Positions 39,567-50,610 of a DNA stretch of 64,000 nucleotides are shown piece by piece. Numbering within the stretch: position 1 is the stretch's first letter; the number at the start of each line of letters is the position of its first letter. The stretch is from contig NZ_BSCT01000022.1 of assembly GCF_030159255.1 (NCBI RefSeq), positions 62,001 through 126,000 on the forward strand, read 5' to 3'. Below the pieces are notes generated by a model, which was given only the letters and a program-made list of their open reading frames with translations, made no database searches and was not told where the DNA came from. The DNA comes from Bradyrhizobium sp. SSBR45G. GTDB taxonomy: Bacteria > Pseudomonadota > Alphaproteobacteria > Rhizobiales > Xanthobacteraceae. The translations under genes and the position numbers were made by a program.

Positions 39567-40735
39567 AGACGCTCATCGCGGCCGCGCTCGCGGCTGGCCT
39601 GCTCGCATCGGCGGGGGCGGCCCGCGCGGCCGACGTCACCGTCTGCATCTGGGGCACGATCACCGGGCCCGACGCGCTGGTCAACGGCATGAGCTATGGC
39701 CCGCGCGACTATTTCGAGCACCTCAACCAGACCAAGGGCGGCATCGCCGGCAACAAGGTCAAGCTCTTGCTGCTCGACGGCCGCTACAAGCTCGACGAGG
39801 AGCTGAAGATCTACCGCCGCTGCGTCGACCAGGAGCAGGCAGTGTTCGTCAACGGCTGGTCGACCGGATCGGTCAAGGCGCTGCGCGACCAGATCTCGCA
39901 GGACAAGGTGCCGTTCATGACCCAGAGCTATGCGAGCGAGGTGCTCGACCCGCAGAAGCTGCCCTACATCTTCATGGCCGGGCCGACCTACGAGCAGCAG
40001 ATGATCATCGCGCTGCGCGACCTCGCCAAGAGCGGCGGCAAGAACCTCGTCATCATGCATCCGGACAACGAATATGGCCGCGGCCCGGTCAACGTCGTGC
40101 GCCAGTCCAAGGTCATCGAGGGCAACGGCCTGACCCTGCAGGACACGATCGAGTTCCCCTATGACGCCCAGGATCTGACCGCGCAGATGCTGCGCGTCAA
40201 GGCCAAGAACCCGGACATGATCTACGTCCAGGCCTCGACGCCGCAGCTGCTCGTGATCCTGCGCGACGCCGCCAAGGTCGGGCTGTCGGCCAAGAAGTTC
40301 GTCGGCAACATCTACAACATCTCCCCGGCGATCCCCGAGCAGCTCGGCGCCAATGCCGAAGGTTTCCGCGCCATCCAGGTGTATTCGGACTTCGGCAGCG
40401 ACATCCCGGCGATGGCCGACATCAAGGCGTTCGAGGCCAAGGGCAACGAGATCCAGAAGCGCGACGTCTACTACATGAAGGGCTGGTTCGAGGGGCTGGT
40501 GATGGCCCGGGCGATCGAGGCCGCGATCGCCAGGAACGGCGGCAAGGTGCCGGACGACATCGCCGCCTTTCGCCAGAGCGTGCGCAACGAGATGGAAGGC
40601 ATGAAGGACGTCGACACCGGCGGCATCGTGCCGCCGGCGAGCTACGCCAATCACCAGGGCTCGACGCAGGCGCGCATGGCCGAGATCAAGAGCGGCAAAT
40701 ATGTGCCGGTCGGCGACTGGATCGACGCGCGCTGA
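39563..40735 (+). CDS. Periplasmic substrate-binding protein of the Liv-type importer
   Basis: A 390-residue type I periplasmic binding protein. The first about 24 residues (MKTLIAAALAAGLLASAGAARA) are a Sec signal peptide cut after ARA. The mature part begins ADVTVCIWGTITGPDALVNGMSYGPRDYFEHLNQ, matching the LivK fold, and includes HPDNEYGRG in the hinge region. GGGAGG lies upstream of the ATG, which overlaps the LivM stop. Related proteins bind aromatic or short organic acids as well as amino acids; the ligand is not predictable. Confidence 0.87.
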   Translation: MKTLIAAALAAGLLASAGAARAADVTVCIWGTITGPDALVNGMSYGPRDYFEHLNQTKGGIAGNKVKLLLLDGRYKLDEELKIYRRCVDQEQAVFVNGWSTGSVKALRDQISQDKVPFMTQSYASEVLDPQKLPYIFMAGPTYEQQMIIALRDLAKSGGKNLVIMHPDNEYGRGPVNVVRQSKVIEGNGLTLQDTIEFPYDAQDLTAQMLRVKAKNPDMIYVQASTPQLLVILRDAAKVGLSAKKFVGNIYNISPAIPEQLGANAEGFRAIQVYSDFGSDIPAMADIKAFEAKGNEIQKRDVYYMKGWFEGLVMARAIEAAIARNGGKVPDDIAAFRQSVRNEMEGMKDVDTGGIVPPASYANHQGSTQARMAEIKSGKYVPVGDWIDAR

Positions 40736-40746
40736 GGGGAGGAACG

Positions 40747-41460
40747 ATGCTCGCATTGAGACAGCTCTCCGCCAATTACGACGGCGCGATCGTGGCGCTC
40801 GACCATGTCGACGCCAGTGTCGGTGCGGGCCGGATCGTCGCGCTTCTCGGCGCCAACGGCGCCGGGAAGACCACGCTGTTGAAGGCGATCGCCGGGATGC
40901 TGCCGTTCGATCGCGGCGACATCGTCGGCGGCGATATCCTGTTCGAAGACAGCTCGCTGCTCGGCCGGCATCCGGCCGAGATCTCGCGGCGCGGCATCGC
41001 GCTGGTGCAGGATGGACGGCAGTGCTTCCGGCAGCTGACGGTGGCCGAGAACCTGCACGCGGCCTCCTTTGCACACCCCAAGGGGGCAGCGGAGCGGCTG
41101 GAGCGGGTGCAGGGATATTTCCCGTTCCTGCGCGAGATGAGGGACCGGAAAGCGGGACTGTTGTCCGGCGGGCAGCTGCAAATGCTGGTGATCGGCATGG
41201 CGATCATGTGCAATCCCCGGCTTCTGATGCTAGACGAGCCGAGCCTCGGCCTGTCTCCGGTCATGGTGCAAAGCGTGTTCGACGCGATCGAGCGCATGCA
41301 CCGCGAGCTGAAGATGACGATCGTGGTCGCTGAGCAGACGGTGCCGCGGCTGCTCAAGATCGCCTCCGACGCTTACGTGCTGTCGCGCGGCCGCATCGTG
41401 ATGCATGCGCCGCCGTCCGAGATGACCGAGGAAGAGCTGCAGAAGGTGTATTTGAACTGA
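40747..41460 (+). CDS. livF: Branched-chain-type ABC importer ATPase (LivF-like)
   Basis: The second ATPase of the importer, 237 residues. Walker A GANGAGKTT, signature LSGGQLQMLVIG, Walker B LLMLDEPSLGL and the VVAEQTVPRLL H-loop variant (Gln for His) are all present, as usual in LivF. GGGGAGGAACG lies just before the ATG, 11 bases after the binding-protein stop. The ending EEELQKVYLN is typical of LivF tails. It completes the importer; the next gene is an aldehyde dehydrogenase 97 bases on. Confidence 0.88.
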   Translation: MLALRQLSANYDGAIVALDHVDASVGAGRIVALLGANGAGKTTLLKAIAGMLPFDRGDIVGGDILFEDSSLLGRHPAEISRRGIALVQDGRQCFRQLTVAENLHAASFAHPKGAAERLERVQGYFPFLREMRDRKAGLLSGGQLQMLVIGMAIMCNPRLLMLDEPSLGLSPVMVQSVFDAIERMHRELKMTIVVAEQTVPRLLKIASDAYVLSRGRIVMHAPPSEMTEEELQKVYLN

Positions 41461-41557
41461 CCGAACGTCCCGGTCGCCGCCTTGCAAATTCGGAAGAGGC
41501 CGTGATGGTCTCACGGGGCGGGACCGGCGAGGATCGAGAGAGACCAGGAGAGCCGCC

Positions 41558-43018
41558 ATGAACGCCAATGTCAAACTGCCCGCCGCCAAGGGGGTCTTCA
41601 TCGACAACAAGTGGCAGCCTGCGCAATCCGGCCGCACCATCGCGATGCTGGCGCCGGCGACCGGGCAAGTGATCGCCTCCATCGCCGCCGGCGACAAGGC
41701 CGACATCGATCTGGCCGTCGCCGCGGCGCGCCGCGCACTCGACGGCCCGTGGGGCCGGCTCACGGCCGTGGAGCGCGGGCGGCTGCTGTCGAAGCTCGGC
41801 CGTCTGGTCGAGGACAATGCCGAGGAGCTGGCGAAGCTCGAAGCCGCGGACACCGGCAAGCCGATGAAGCAGGCCAAGGCCGACGTCGTCGCGGTCGCGC
41901 GCTACTTCGAATATTACGGCGGCGCCGCCGACAAGGTGCATGGCGACACCATCCCGTTCCTCGACGGCTTCTTCGTCACGACGGTCTACGAGCCGCTCGG
42001 CGTCACCGGTCACATCATTCCCTGGAACTATCCGGGCCAGATGTTCGGCCGCACCGTCGCGCCGGCGCTGGCGATGGGCAATGCGACCGTGATCAAGCCG
42101 GCCGAGGAAGCCTGCCTGGTGCCGCTGCGGCTCGCCGAGCTCTCCGCCGAGGCCGGCTTCCCCGCGGGCGCCATCAACGTCGTGCCGGGCCTCGGCGAGG
42201 AGGCGGGCGCGGCACTGTCGGCGCATGACGGCATCGACTTCATCTCCTTCACCGGCAGCCCCGAGGTCGGCACGCTGGTGCAGACCGCGGCGGCGAGGAA
42301 CCACATCGGCTGCACCTTGGAGCTCGGAGGCAAGTCGCCGCAGATCGTGTTCGCCGATGCCGATCTCGATGCGGCATTGACCTCGGTGGCCGCCGCCATC
42401 GTGCAGAATGCCGGCCAGACCTGCTCGGCCGGCTCGCGCGTGCTGGTCGAGCGTTCGATGTGGGACCGCTTCCTGTCCGAGCTCAAGATCCGCTTTGAGA
42501 AGATCACCGCCGGCACGCCGGAGATGGATCTCGATCTCGGCCCGGTCATCAGCGCCGTGCAGAAGAAGCGCATCGAGAACATGCTGGCGCGCGCGGAAGC
42601 CGGCGGCGCCACGCGCGTCGCCTCCGGCAGGATCGCCGAGGGCGTGCCCAGCGAAGGCTTCTACGTCGCGCCGGCGCTGTATCAGCACGTCGCCCGCGAC
42701 TCCGAGCTGGCGCGCGAGGAGGTGTTCGGACCCGTTCTGGCGGCGATGCCGTTCGATGACGAGGCTGATGCCATCCGCCTCGCCAATGGCACCGAGTTCG
42801 GACTGGTCGCGGGCGTGTGGTCGGGCGACGGCTCGCGCGCGATGCGCGTCGCGCGCAAGGTCAAGGTCGGCCAGATGTTCGTCAACGGCTACGGCGCTGG
42901 TGGCGGCATCGAGCTGCCGTTCGGCGGCATGAAGAAGTCCGGCCACGGCCGCGAGAAGGGTTTTGAGGCGCTCTATGAGTTCGGCGCGATGAAGACGCTG
43001 ATCGTGAAGCACGGCTGA
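41558..43018 (+). CDS. NAD(P)-dependent aldehyde dehydrogenase (486 aa)
   Basis: Oxidises an aldehyde to a carboxylate. The Rossmann-fold cofactor part has IIPWNYPGQMF and the FTGSPEVG loop. The catalytic Glu lies in LELGGKSPQ and the catalytic Cys in NAGQTCSAGSR, with EEVFGPVL and FGGMKKSGHGREKG later. The length is normal for the family. GGAGA precedes the ATG. It follows the importer and precedes a CMD-family and a hydroxyacid dehydrogenase-like gene, so it likely acts on a product of the imported compound. Residues fixing the substrate are not evident. Confidence 0.9.
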   Translation: MNANVKLPAAKGVFIDNKWQPAQSGRTIAMLAPATGQVIASIAAGDKADIDLAVAAARRALDGPWGRLTAVERGRLLSKLGRLVEDNAEELAKLEAADTGKPMKQAKADVVAVARYFEYYGGAADKVHGDTIPFLDGFFVTTVYEPLGVTGHIIPWNYPGQMFGRTVAPALAMGNATVIKPAEEACLVPLRLAELSAEAGFPAGAINVVPGLGEEAGAALSAHDGIDFISFTGSPEVGTLVQTAAARNHIGCTLELGGKSPQIVFADADLDAALTSVAAAIVQNAGQTCSAGSRVLVERSMWDRFLSELKIRFEKITAGTPEMDLDLGPVISAVQKKRIENMLARAEAGGATRVASGRIAEGVPSEGFYVAPALYQHVARDSELAREEVFGPVLAAMPFDDEADAIRLANGTEFGLVAGVWSGDGSRAMRVARKVKVGQMFVNGYGAGGGIELPFGGMKKSGHGREKGFEALYEFGAMKTLIVKHG

Positions 43019-43057
43019 GATGAATCGCAGCGAACGATTGAACCAGGAGACGAGCGA

Positions 43058-43462
43058 ATGAGCGACGACAACGAGTTGTTCGAGAAGGGCCTGAAGGTCA
43101 GGCGCGAGGTGCTCGGCGCGGCTTACGTCGATGGCAGCCTCGCCAAGGCCGACGATTTCATGATGGCGTTTCAGCACATCACCACCGAGATGTGCTGGGG
43201 CTATGCCTGGACGCGGCCGGGGCTCGATCGCCGCACGCGCAGCATCGTCAATCTCGCGATGCTGACGGCGCTGAGCAAGCCGAGCGAGCTGAAGCTGCAC
43301 GTCAAGGGCGCGCTGACCAACGGCGTGACGGTCGACGAGATCAAGGAGATCCTGCTGCATGCGACGGTCTATTGCGGCATTCCGGCCGGGCTGGAGGCGT
43401 TCAAGGCTGCGCATGAGGTGCTGCTCGCGGAGGGCGCCATCGCCAAGAAGGACGGCACATGA
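43058..43462 (+). CDS. Carboxymuconolactone decarboxylase family protein (134 aa)
   Basis: Small helical CMD-family protein with RTRSIVNLAMLTAL, ELKLHVKGALTNGVTVDEIKEILLHATVYCGIPAGLEAF, which is very close to the PcaC-type pattern. True PcaC decarboxylates 4-carboxymuconolactone in the protocatechuate pathway, but many relatives are peroxidase-like or of unknown role, and no other pca gene is visible. GGAGA lies before the ATG. Its stop overlaps the start of the next gene. I favour a decarboxylase or lactone-type role in this catabolic operon, at modest certainty. Confidence 0.82.
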   Translation: MSDDNELFEKGLKVRREVLGAAYVDGSLAKADDFMMAFQHITTEMCWGYAWTRPGLDRRTRSIVNLAMLTALSKPSELKLHVKGALTNGVTVDEIKEILLHATVYCGIPAGLEAFKAAHEVLLAEGAIAKKDGT

Positions 43463-44352
43463 GCGCGCCTGAGAGCGTGCTGTTCGTCGGCATCGGCAAT
43501 ATGGGCTGGCCGATGGCGACGCGCCTGCTCGGCGCCGGCTTCAGAGTCACCGTCAATGATGTGGTGCCCGGGCGTAGCGCCGACTTCGTGCAGAAGATCG
43601 GCGGGGGCGCGGCGGAGGACCTCGCGGCGGCCGCGGCGCAGGCCGATGTCGTCATCACCATGCTGCCCACCAGCAAGCACGTGGCCGAGGCTGTCGCGTC
43701 GTTGCGCGCCGGCCTGAAGCAGGGCCAGGTCCTGATCGACATGAGCTCCGGCGCGCCGGCGGCGACGCAGGCCATCGCCGCCGATCTCGTGCCGCTCGGC
43801 GTCATCATGCTCGATGCGCCGGTCTCCGGTGGCGTGCCGCGCGCGGTGACCGGGGAGCTCGCGATCATGGCCGGCGGCGACGCGGCTGCGCTCGACCGCG
43901 TCGAGCCGCTGCTGCGCGCCATGGGCACCACGATCCATCGCATCGGCGGACTCGGCTCGGGCCAGGCGATGAAGGCGCTCAACAATCTCGTCTCCGCCGG
44001 CGGCTTCCTGATCGGCATCGAGGCGCTGTTGATAGGCCAGCAGTTCGGCATCGATCCCGGCCTGATGACCGACGTGCTCAACGCGTCGACGGGCATGAAC
44101 AACTCGACGCAGAAGAAGTTCAGGCAGTTCGTGCTGTCGCGCCAGTTCAACAGCGGCTTCGGGCTCGATCTGATGGTCAAGGACCTGTCGATCGCGCTCG
44201 AGGTGGCGCGCGCGGCCGGCGTCGCCGCGCCGTTCTCCAACCTCTGCCGCGAGCTCAGCGCGAGCGCGCAAGGGCTGCTCGGACCGGGCCAGGACCATAC
44301 GGCGCTGGCGAAGCTGAGCGAGGCGCTCGCCGGAATCGAGCTCAAGGGCTGA
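43459..44352 (+). CDS. 3-hydroxyisobutyrate dehydrogenase-like oxidoreductase (297 aa)
   Basis: Beta-hydroxyacid dehydrogenase family. The N terminus has the dinucleotide motif FVGIGNMGWPMATRLL, then the substrate-binding MSSGAPAATQ, the APVSGGVPRA motif, and the catalytic Lys in GSGQAMKALNNLVSAGGFL. It would oxidise a beta-hydroxy acid with NAD(P). The ATG overlaps the CMD stop. It is the last gene of the operon and its stop abuts, base to base, that of the convergent YciI-like gene. A tartronate-semialdehyde reductase or related activity is possible. Confidence 0.88.
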   Translation: MSAPESVLFVGIGNMGWPMATRLLGAGFRVTVNDVVPGRSADFVQKIGGGAAEDLAAAAAQADVVITMLPTSKHVAEAVASLRAGLKQGQVLIDMSSGAPAATQAIAADLVPLGVIMLDAPVSGGVPRAVTGELAIMAGGDAAALDRVEPLLRAMGTTIHRIGGLGSGQAMKALNNLVSAGGFLIGIEALLIGQQFGIDPGLMTDVLNASTGMNNSTQKKFRQFVLSRQFNSGFGLDLMVKDLSIALEVARAAGVAAPFSNLCRELSASAQGLLGPGQDHTALAKLSEALAGIELKG

Positions 44353-44637
44353 CTATCCCTTGCGCCGGAAGAATCCGGTGATCGTCACCTTGTCCCAGAC
44401 CCCGGCCGCGGCGAACGGATCGGCGCGGTTGAAGGCTTCGGCCTCGGCACGACCAGGGGCTTCGACCAGGAACAGGCTGCCGATCATCGTCGCGCCGTCA
44501 TCTGAGACGAGCGGGCCGGACATCACGATGGTGACCGGGAGGCCATCGCTCTCGAGATAGGCCCTGTGCGCATCGTAATTGGCGAGCCGGACCGGCAGCG
44601 CGTCGGGCTTGTCGAGAGCGTGAATCGCAAACAGCAT
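44353..44637 (-). CDS. YciI-like protein (94 aa)
   Basis: Small ferredoxin-like-fold protein of the YciI family, with MLFAIHALDKPDAL, the YDAHRAYLES segment and GSLFLVEAPGRAEAEAFNRADPFAAAGVW. Members have a conserved His and Asp in a pocket and no agreed function. GGAG lies about 7 bases before the ATG. Directly upstream of that site is a run of 13 C on the coding strand (13 G on the + strand), unusual for a promoter-leader region. Confidence 0.8.
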   Translation of the reverse strand: MLFAIHALDKPDALPVRLANYDAHRAYLESDGLPVTIVMSGPLVSDDGATMIGSLFLVEAPGRAEAEAFNRADPFAAAGVWDKVTITGFFRRKG

Positions 44638-44648
44638 GGGTGATCTCC

Positions 44649-44661
44649 GGGGGGGGGGGGG
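44649..44661. repeat. 13-base poly-G tract
   Basis: An uninterrupted run of 13 G on the + strand lies 11 bases upstream of the YciI start and directly before its ribosome site. It could vary in length by slippage, or be miscounted by sequencing. Confidence 0.85.
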
Positions 44662-44713
44662 CGCTGGACGGCGGCCAGTTGCACACCGTCCCGCTGTTGA
44701 TGACGCGCCGATC

Positions 44714-45688
44714 CTACTTCGCGCCGAGCTTGCTGGCGTCCTCGAAGCTCGGGCAGCTGCGCTGCTCCAGCGACAGGTCGAACGGCTGGTAGTTGTCCTT
44801 GGTGATGACGGTCGGCTTCAGCACGATCTCGGTGATGACCGGCTCGCCGCGCAGTGAGCGGATCGCCATCATGGTGCCGAGGCAGCCTTGCGCGAAGCCG
44901 TTATAGTCGCCGCTGGCGAGCAGCTTGCCCGACTTGATGGCATCGACCGCCTCCTTGGTGCCGTTGATGCCGATCACCAGCGCCTTGCGGTTGGCACCGT
45001 CGAGCGCCTCGATGGCGCCGACCGCCATGGCGTCATTGGCGGCGAGCACGCCGTCGATCTGCGCATTGGACTGCATCAGATTTTCCATCACCTGCAGCGC
45101 CTGCAGGCGCTGGTAGTTGCCCGGCTGCGAGGCCAGCAGCTTGACGCCCGGATTCTCCTTCAGCGCGTCGTTGAAGCCGCGCACGCGGTCGACATTGGTC
45201 AGCGAGCCCTTGACGCCTTCGATGATGACGACGTTGCCCTTGCCGCCGAGCGTCTTGAGCAGGAACCGCCCGGTCTCCAGGCCGAGGCTGTAATCGTCGG
45301 CGCCGATGAAGGAGACGAACTTGCCGCCGGCGGAGCGGTCGGTGATGTTGACGACCGGAATCTTGGCGTCGTTGATCTTCTCGACGCCGGGCACCATCGC
45401 CTTGTAGTCGACCGGCGTGAACACGATCGCGCTCGGCTTCTTGACCACGACGTCCTCGATCTGGCTGAGTTGCTCGGGGATCGAGTCCGGCTTGGTCGGG
45501 ATGTAGTGCAGGATCTTGGCGTTCAGCGCCTTCGCCATGTTGTCGGCGCCGACCCGCACGGTCTGGAAGAACGGATTGGTCTGATTTTTCGTGAAGACGG
45601 CGATGGTCTCGCCGTCGGCGCGGGCCTGGGTCGTCGCGGATGCGATCAGCAGCGAGAGAGCGAGGTAGCAGGATCGGCGGTGTTGCAT
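44714..45688 (-). CDS. RbsB-like periplasmic sugar-binding protein
   Basis: A 324-residue type I periplasmic binding protein. A signal peptide (MQHRRSCYLALSLLIASATTQARA) is followed by the mature start DGETIAVFTKNQTNPFFQTVR, a close match to the ribose-binding family. Further landmarks are the DDYSLGLETGRFLLK and GVLAANDAMAVGAIEAL segments of the cleft. GGGAGGAG precedes the ATG by about 6 bases. It is the last gene of the leftward importer operon. Polar residues fit a sugar or sugar-acid ligand, but the ligand is not readable. Confidence 0.88.
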   Translation of the reverse strand: MQHRRSCYLALSLLIASATTQARADGETIAVFTKNQTNPFFQTVRVGADNMAKALNAKILHYIPTKPDSIPEQLSQIEDVVVKKPSAIVFTPVDYKAMVPGVEKINDAKIPVVNITDRSAGGKFVSFIGADDYSLGLETGRFLLKTLGGKGNVVIIEGVKGSLTNVDRVRGFNDALKENPGVKLLASQPGNYQRLQALQVMENLMQSNAQIDGVLAANDAMAVGAIEALDGANRKALVIGINGTKEAVDAIKSGKLLASGDYNGFAQGCLGTMMAIRSLRGEPVITEIVLKPTVITKDNYQPFDLSLEQRSCPSFEDASKLGAK

Positions 45689-45747
45689 GGTGGTCTCCTC
45701 CCGGGATGTTGGCTTCTTGTTGCAAGCCTTGATATGTCGTAGAAAGC

Positions 45748-46725
45748 TCATGTCGCCCCACGCCGCGTCTTCATGTCGAGCCAGACCGCGATGATGACGA
45801 TGATGCCGGTGACCAGCGGCTGCCAGTTTGCGTTGATCGACAGCAGGTTCATGCCGTTCAGCACCAGCGTCAGGATCAGCGCGCCGACGAAGGTGCCGAA
45901 GATGGTGCCGACGCCGCCGAACAGCGAGGTGCCGCCGATCAGCACGGCCGCGATCGCCGGCAGGGTCAGGCTCTCGCCGATGTCGGCCTCCGCTGAGTTG
46001 AGCCGCGACAGGAAGATGATCGAGGCCAGCCCCGCCATCGTGCCCGACACGGTGTAGACCAGCAGCAGCCGGCGGCTGACGGGAATGCCGGAGAGCCGCG
46101 CCGCGACCGGATTGGCGCCGATCGCATAGATCTCCTGGCCCCACACCGTCCGCTGCGCGAACAAGGTCCCGATCGCCAGGAACACCAGCAGCAGATAGAC
46201 CGGGATCGGCAGCCCGAGGAAATAGCCGCTGCCGATCTGGCGGAAGCCCGCGGGGAAGCCGTGGATCGTCTCGCCGGCCATGTACCAATAGGTCACGCCG
46301 TTCAGCACCCACAGCATGCCGTAGGTGGCGATGAAGGAGGGGATGCGCATCGCCGTCACCATGACGCCGTTCATCAGTCCGACGGTGCCGCCGGCGACGA
46401 GGCCGGTGAGGATGCCGAGCACAGGCGAGCCGGTCTGATGGATCACGGTGCCGGCAAGGCAGGCCGACAGGGCGACGTTGGCGCCGACCGACAGATCGAG
46501 CCCGGCGGTCAGAACGACCAGCGTCAGGCCCGAGGCGATGAAGAACGTCAGGCTCGCCTGCCTGAGCACGTTGAGGATGTTGCCGAGACTGAGGAACGAC
46601 TCGTTCGCGATACTCAGCACGATGCAGATCAGCAGCGCGGCCAGCAGCCGGTAGAACAATTGCGCCGCATTGTGCGACAGGAACGACCATGGTGGCGGCG
46701 GCGCGTCCTTGGCGATGTCGCTCAT
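45748..46725 (-). CDS. RbsC-like ABC permease 2
   Basis: A 325-residue inner-membrane permease with about nine helices and the family landmarks GLTLVVLTAGLDLSVGANVAL, the RIPSFIATYGMLWVLNG segment and QEIYAIGANPVAARLSGI in the cytoplasmic EAA-like loop. It starts at an ATG that overlaps the stop of the preceding permease. Two RbsC-type permeases next to each other are less common than one, and they likely form a heterodimeric pore. Confidence 0.88.
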   Translation of the reverse strand: MSDIAKDAPPPPWSFLSHNAAQLFYRLLAALLICIVLSIANESFLSLGNILNVLRQASLTFFIASGLTLVVLTAGLDLSVGANVALSACLAGTVIHQTGSPVLGILTGLVAGGTVGLMNGVMVTAMRIPSFIATYGMLWVLNGVTYWYMAGETIHGFPAGFRQIGSGYFLGLPIPVYLLLVFLAIGTLFAQRTVWGQEIYAIGANPVAARLSGIPVSRRLLLVYTVSGTMAGLASIIFLSRLNSAEADIGESLTLPAIAAVLIGGTSLFGGVGTIFGTFVGALILTLVLNGMNLLSINANWQPLVTGIIVIIAVWLDMKTRRGAT

Positions 46726-47672
46726 GCCCGGCTCCGCAGTCCGTCAAGGAACATCGCGACGATCACCAGCACGCCGACGCTCGCTACCTGGACCGAGGAT
46801 GGCAGCGAGACCAGGTTCAGTCCGTTGCGCAGCACGCCCACGGCCAGCACGCCGAGCAGGGTGCCGAGCAGCCAGCCCTTGCCGCGCTCGAACGAGGTGC
46901 CGCCGACCGCGACCGCCGCGATCGCATCGAACTCGAGTCCGAGCCCGGCGGTCGGATGCCCCGAATTCATCCGCGCGGTCATCAGCAGGCCTGCGACCCC
47001 GGCCATCATGCCGCCGATGGCGTAGACCGCGATCAGCAGCCGGGTCGGCGACAGGCCGGCATAGCGGAGAGCGTCGCGATTGCCGCCCAGCGCGAACACG
47101 TAGGTGCCGAAACGGGTGTGATAGAGCAGGCCGTGAAAGACGCCGTAGCTCGCGACGCCCATCAGGATCGGCACGGGGATGCCGAGCAGCTTCGCCGAAT
47201 AGATGTCGCGCACGCTGTGCGGAATGCCGACCACGCTCTGGCCGTCGCTGACGATCAGCGACAGGCCATGCGCCATGCCGAGCGTGGCGAGCGTCGCCAC
47301 GAAGGGCGGAATCTTTGCGATCGCCACCAGCCAGCCATTGGCAAGGCCGAACACCGTGCCGACCAGCACGGCGGCGCCCAGGCCCAGCAGCATGGATTGC
47401 GTTGCGAGCGAGACGATGGCGACGCAGAGCGATGTCAAAGTAAGCACCGCGCCCATCGACAGGTCGATGCCCTCGGTCATGATGATCAGGGTCATCGGCA
47501 AGGCCAGCATGGTCAGGATCGTCGACTGCACCAGCACGTTGGAGAGGTTCGCGGCGGACAGGAAGCCCGGCGCGATCGCGCCGAACAGGGCGATCAGCAG
47601 CACCAGCACGATCGCCACCCCGGGCAGGCGGCGCAGCGAGCTGATCGGCGAGGCGATGGCCAAGTCACTCAT
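46722..47672 (-). CDS. RbsC-like ABC permease 1
   Basis: A 316-residue permease with LPMTLIIMTEGIDLSMGAVLTLTS, KIPPFVATLATLGMAHG and YVFALGGNRDALRYAGLSPTR landmarks. The chosen ATG at 47672 is the third of three ATGAGTGAC copies spaced 17 bases apart, immediately after the ATPase stop. The first copy contains the ATPase stop, and the second opens only a six-codon frame. It resembles permease 2 in layout but the two sequences differ widely, so an ancient duplication is likelier than a recent one. Confidence 0.88.
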   Translation of the reverse strand: MSDLAIASPISSLRRLPGVAIVLVLLIALFGAIAPGFLSAANLSNVLVQSTILTMLALPMTLIIMTEGIDLSMGAVLTLTSLCVAIVSLATQSMLLGLGAAVLVGTVFGLANGWLVAIAKIPPFVATLATLGMAHGLSLIVSDGQSVVGIPHSVRDIYSAKLLGIPVPILMGVASYGVFHGLLYHTRFGTYVFALGGNRDALRYAGLSPTRLLIAVYAIGGMMAGVAGLLMTARMNSGHPTAGLGLEFDAIAAVAVGGTSFERGKGWLLGTLLGVLAVGVLRNGLNLVSLPSSVQVASVGVLVIVAMFLDGLRSRA

Positions 47673-47698
47673 GATGCAATGTCACTCATGATGAAACG

Positions 47699-47706
<8 letters not shown>
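47664..47706. repeat. 17-bp tandem repeat duplicating a start codon
   Basis: GTCACTCAT occurs at 47664-47672, 47681-47689 and 47698-47706, a 17-base period. On the coding strand each reads ATGAGTGAC. The copies span the stop of the ATPase and the start of permease 1. Confidence 0.8.
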
Positions 47707-49218
<1,512 letters not shown>

Positions 49219-49222
<4 letters not shown>

Positions 49223-50610
49223 GACGGCCCTCCGGCAAAGATCTTGCCCGGATTCATCAGGCCATCGGGATCGAGCGCCGTCTTGATCGCGCGCATGACG
49301 GTGACGGCTTCGCCGAGCTCGTCCCTGAGATAGTCGATCTTGCCGAGCCCGATGCCGTGCTCGCCGGTGCAGGTGCCGTCCATGGCGATCGCGCGCGCGA
49401 CCATGCGGGCCTGCAGCGCCTTGGCGCCGGCGAGCTCCGCGTCGCTGGCGGGATCGACCAGGATCAGCATGTGGAAATTGCCGTCGCCGACATGGCCGAC
49501 GATCGGCGCGATGAAGCCATGGGCATCGGCGTCGCGCCGCGTCTCGGTCAGGCATTCGGCGAGGCGGGAGATCGGCACGCAGACGTCGGTGATGACGGCG
49601 CGGGCGCCCGGCCGCAGGCCGAGGCCGGCATAGAGCGTGTTGTCGCGCGCGTGCCAGAGCCGGCTGCGGTCCTCGGCCGCCTTGGCCCAGGCGAAGCCCT
49701 GGCCGCCATGCTCGGCCGCGATCGCCTCCGCCGCCTGCGCCTGCTCGGCGACGGCCGCCTCCGAGCCGTGAAACTCAAGGAACAGCGTCGGCGCCTCCTG
49801 ATGGCCGAGCTTCGAATAGGCGTTGATGCCGCGCATCATGACGTCGTCGACGAGCTCGATCCGCGCCGCCGGGATGGCCGACTGGATCAGCGCGATCGCG
49901 GTGTCGACCGCGTCCTGCAGGCTCGGGAAGCTGCAGGTCGCGGCCGAGATCGCCTGCGGCAGGGGATGCAGCTTCAGCGTGATCTCGGTGATCACGCCGA
50001 GCGTCCCTTCCGAACCGACGAACAGCCGGGTCAGATCGTAGCCGGCGGCGGATTTGCGCGCGCGCTTTGCGGTGCGGATCACCCTTCCGTCGGCGAGGAC
50101 CACCTCCAGGGCCAGTACGTTGTCCTTCATCGTGCCGTAGCGCACCGCCATCGTGCCGGAGGCGCGCGTCGAGGCCATGCCGCCGATCGAGGCATCGGCG
50201 CCGGGATCGATCGGAAAGAACAGCCCGGTGTCGCGCAGCTGCGCATTGAGCTGCTTGCGGGTGATGCCGGGCTGCACCATGACGTCCATGTCGGCCTCGT
50301 GCACAGCCAGCACCCTGGTCATGCGGCCGAAGTCCAGGCACACGCCGCCGGCGACCGAGGCGGCATTGCCTTCGAGCGACGTGCCGGCGCCATAAGGGAC
50401 GATCGGCATGTGGGCTGCCGCGCACAGCTTGACGATCTCCACGACCTCCGCGGTGGTCTCCGGGAAGACGACGATGTCGGGCGTCAAGGTGGGGTAGTAG
50501 GATTCGCTGCGACCATGTTGATCCCGCACGCCACGCGCGACACTGGCACGCGGTCCGATCAGGTTCGAAAGCCGCTCGGCCAACGCGCCGGCGCGATCTC
50601 GCACGTCCAT
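49219..50610 (-). CDS. FAD-linked D-2-hydroxyacid dehydrogenase (GlcD / D-lactate dehydrogenase type)
   Basis: A VAO-fold flavoenzyme of 463 residues. The FAD-binding part has VPYGAGTSLEGNAASVAGGVCLDFGRM and DPGADASIGGMASTRASGTMAVRYG; the C-terminal cap has VGHVGDGNFHMLI and GTCTGEHGIGLGK, characteristic of GlcD-like and D-lactate dehydrogenases (cytochrome). It would oxidise a D-2-hydroxy acid and pass electrons to the respiratory chain. The ATG at 50610 is chosen because GGGAGGA precedes it; an ATG at 50640 is possible. First gene of the importer operon, so its substrate is probably the imported compound or its product. Confidence 0.88.
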
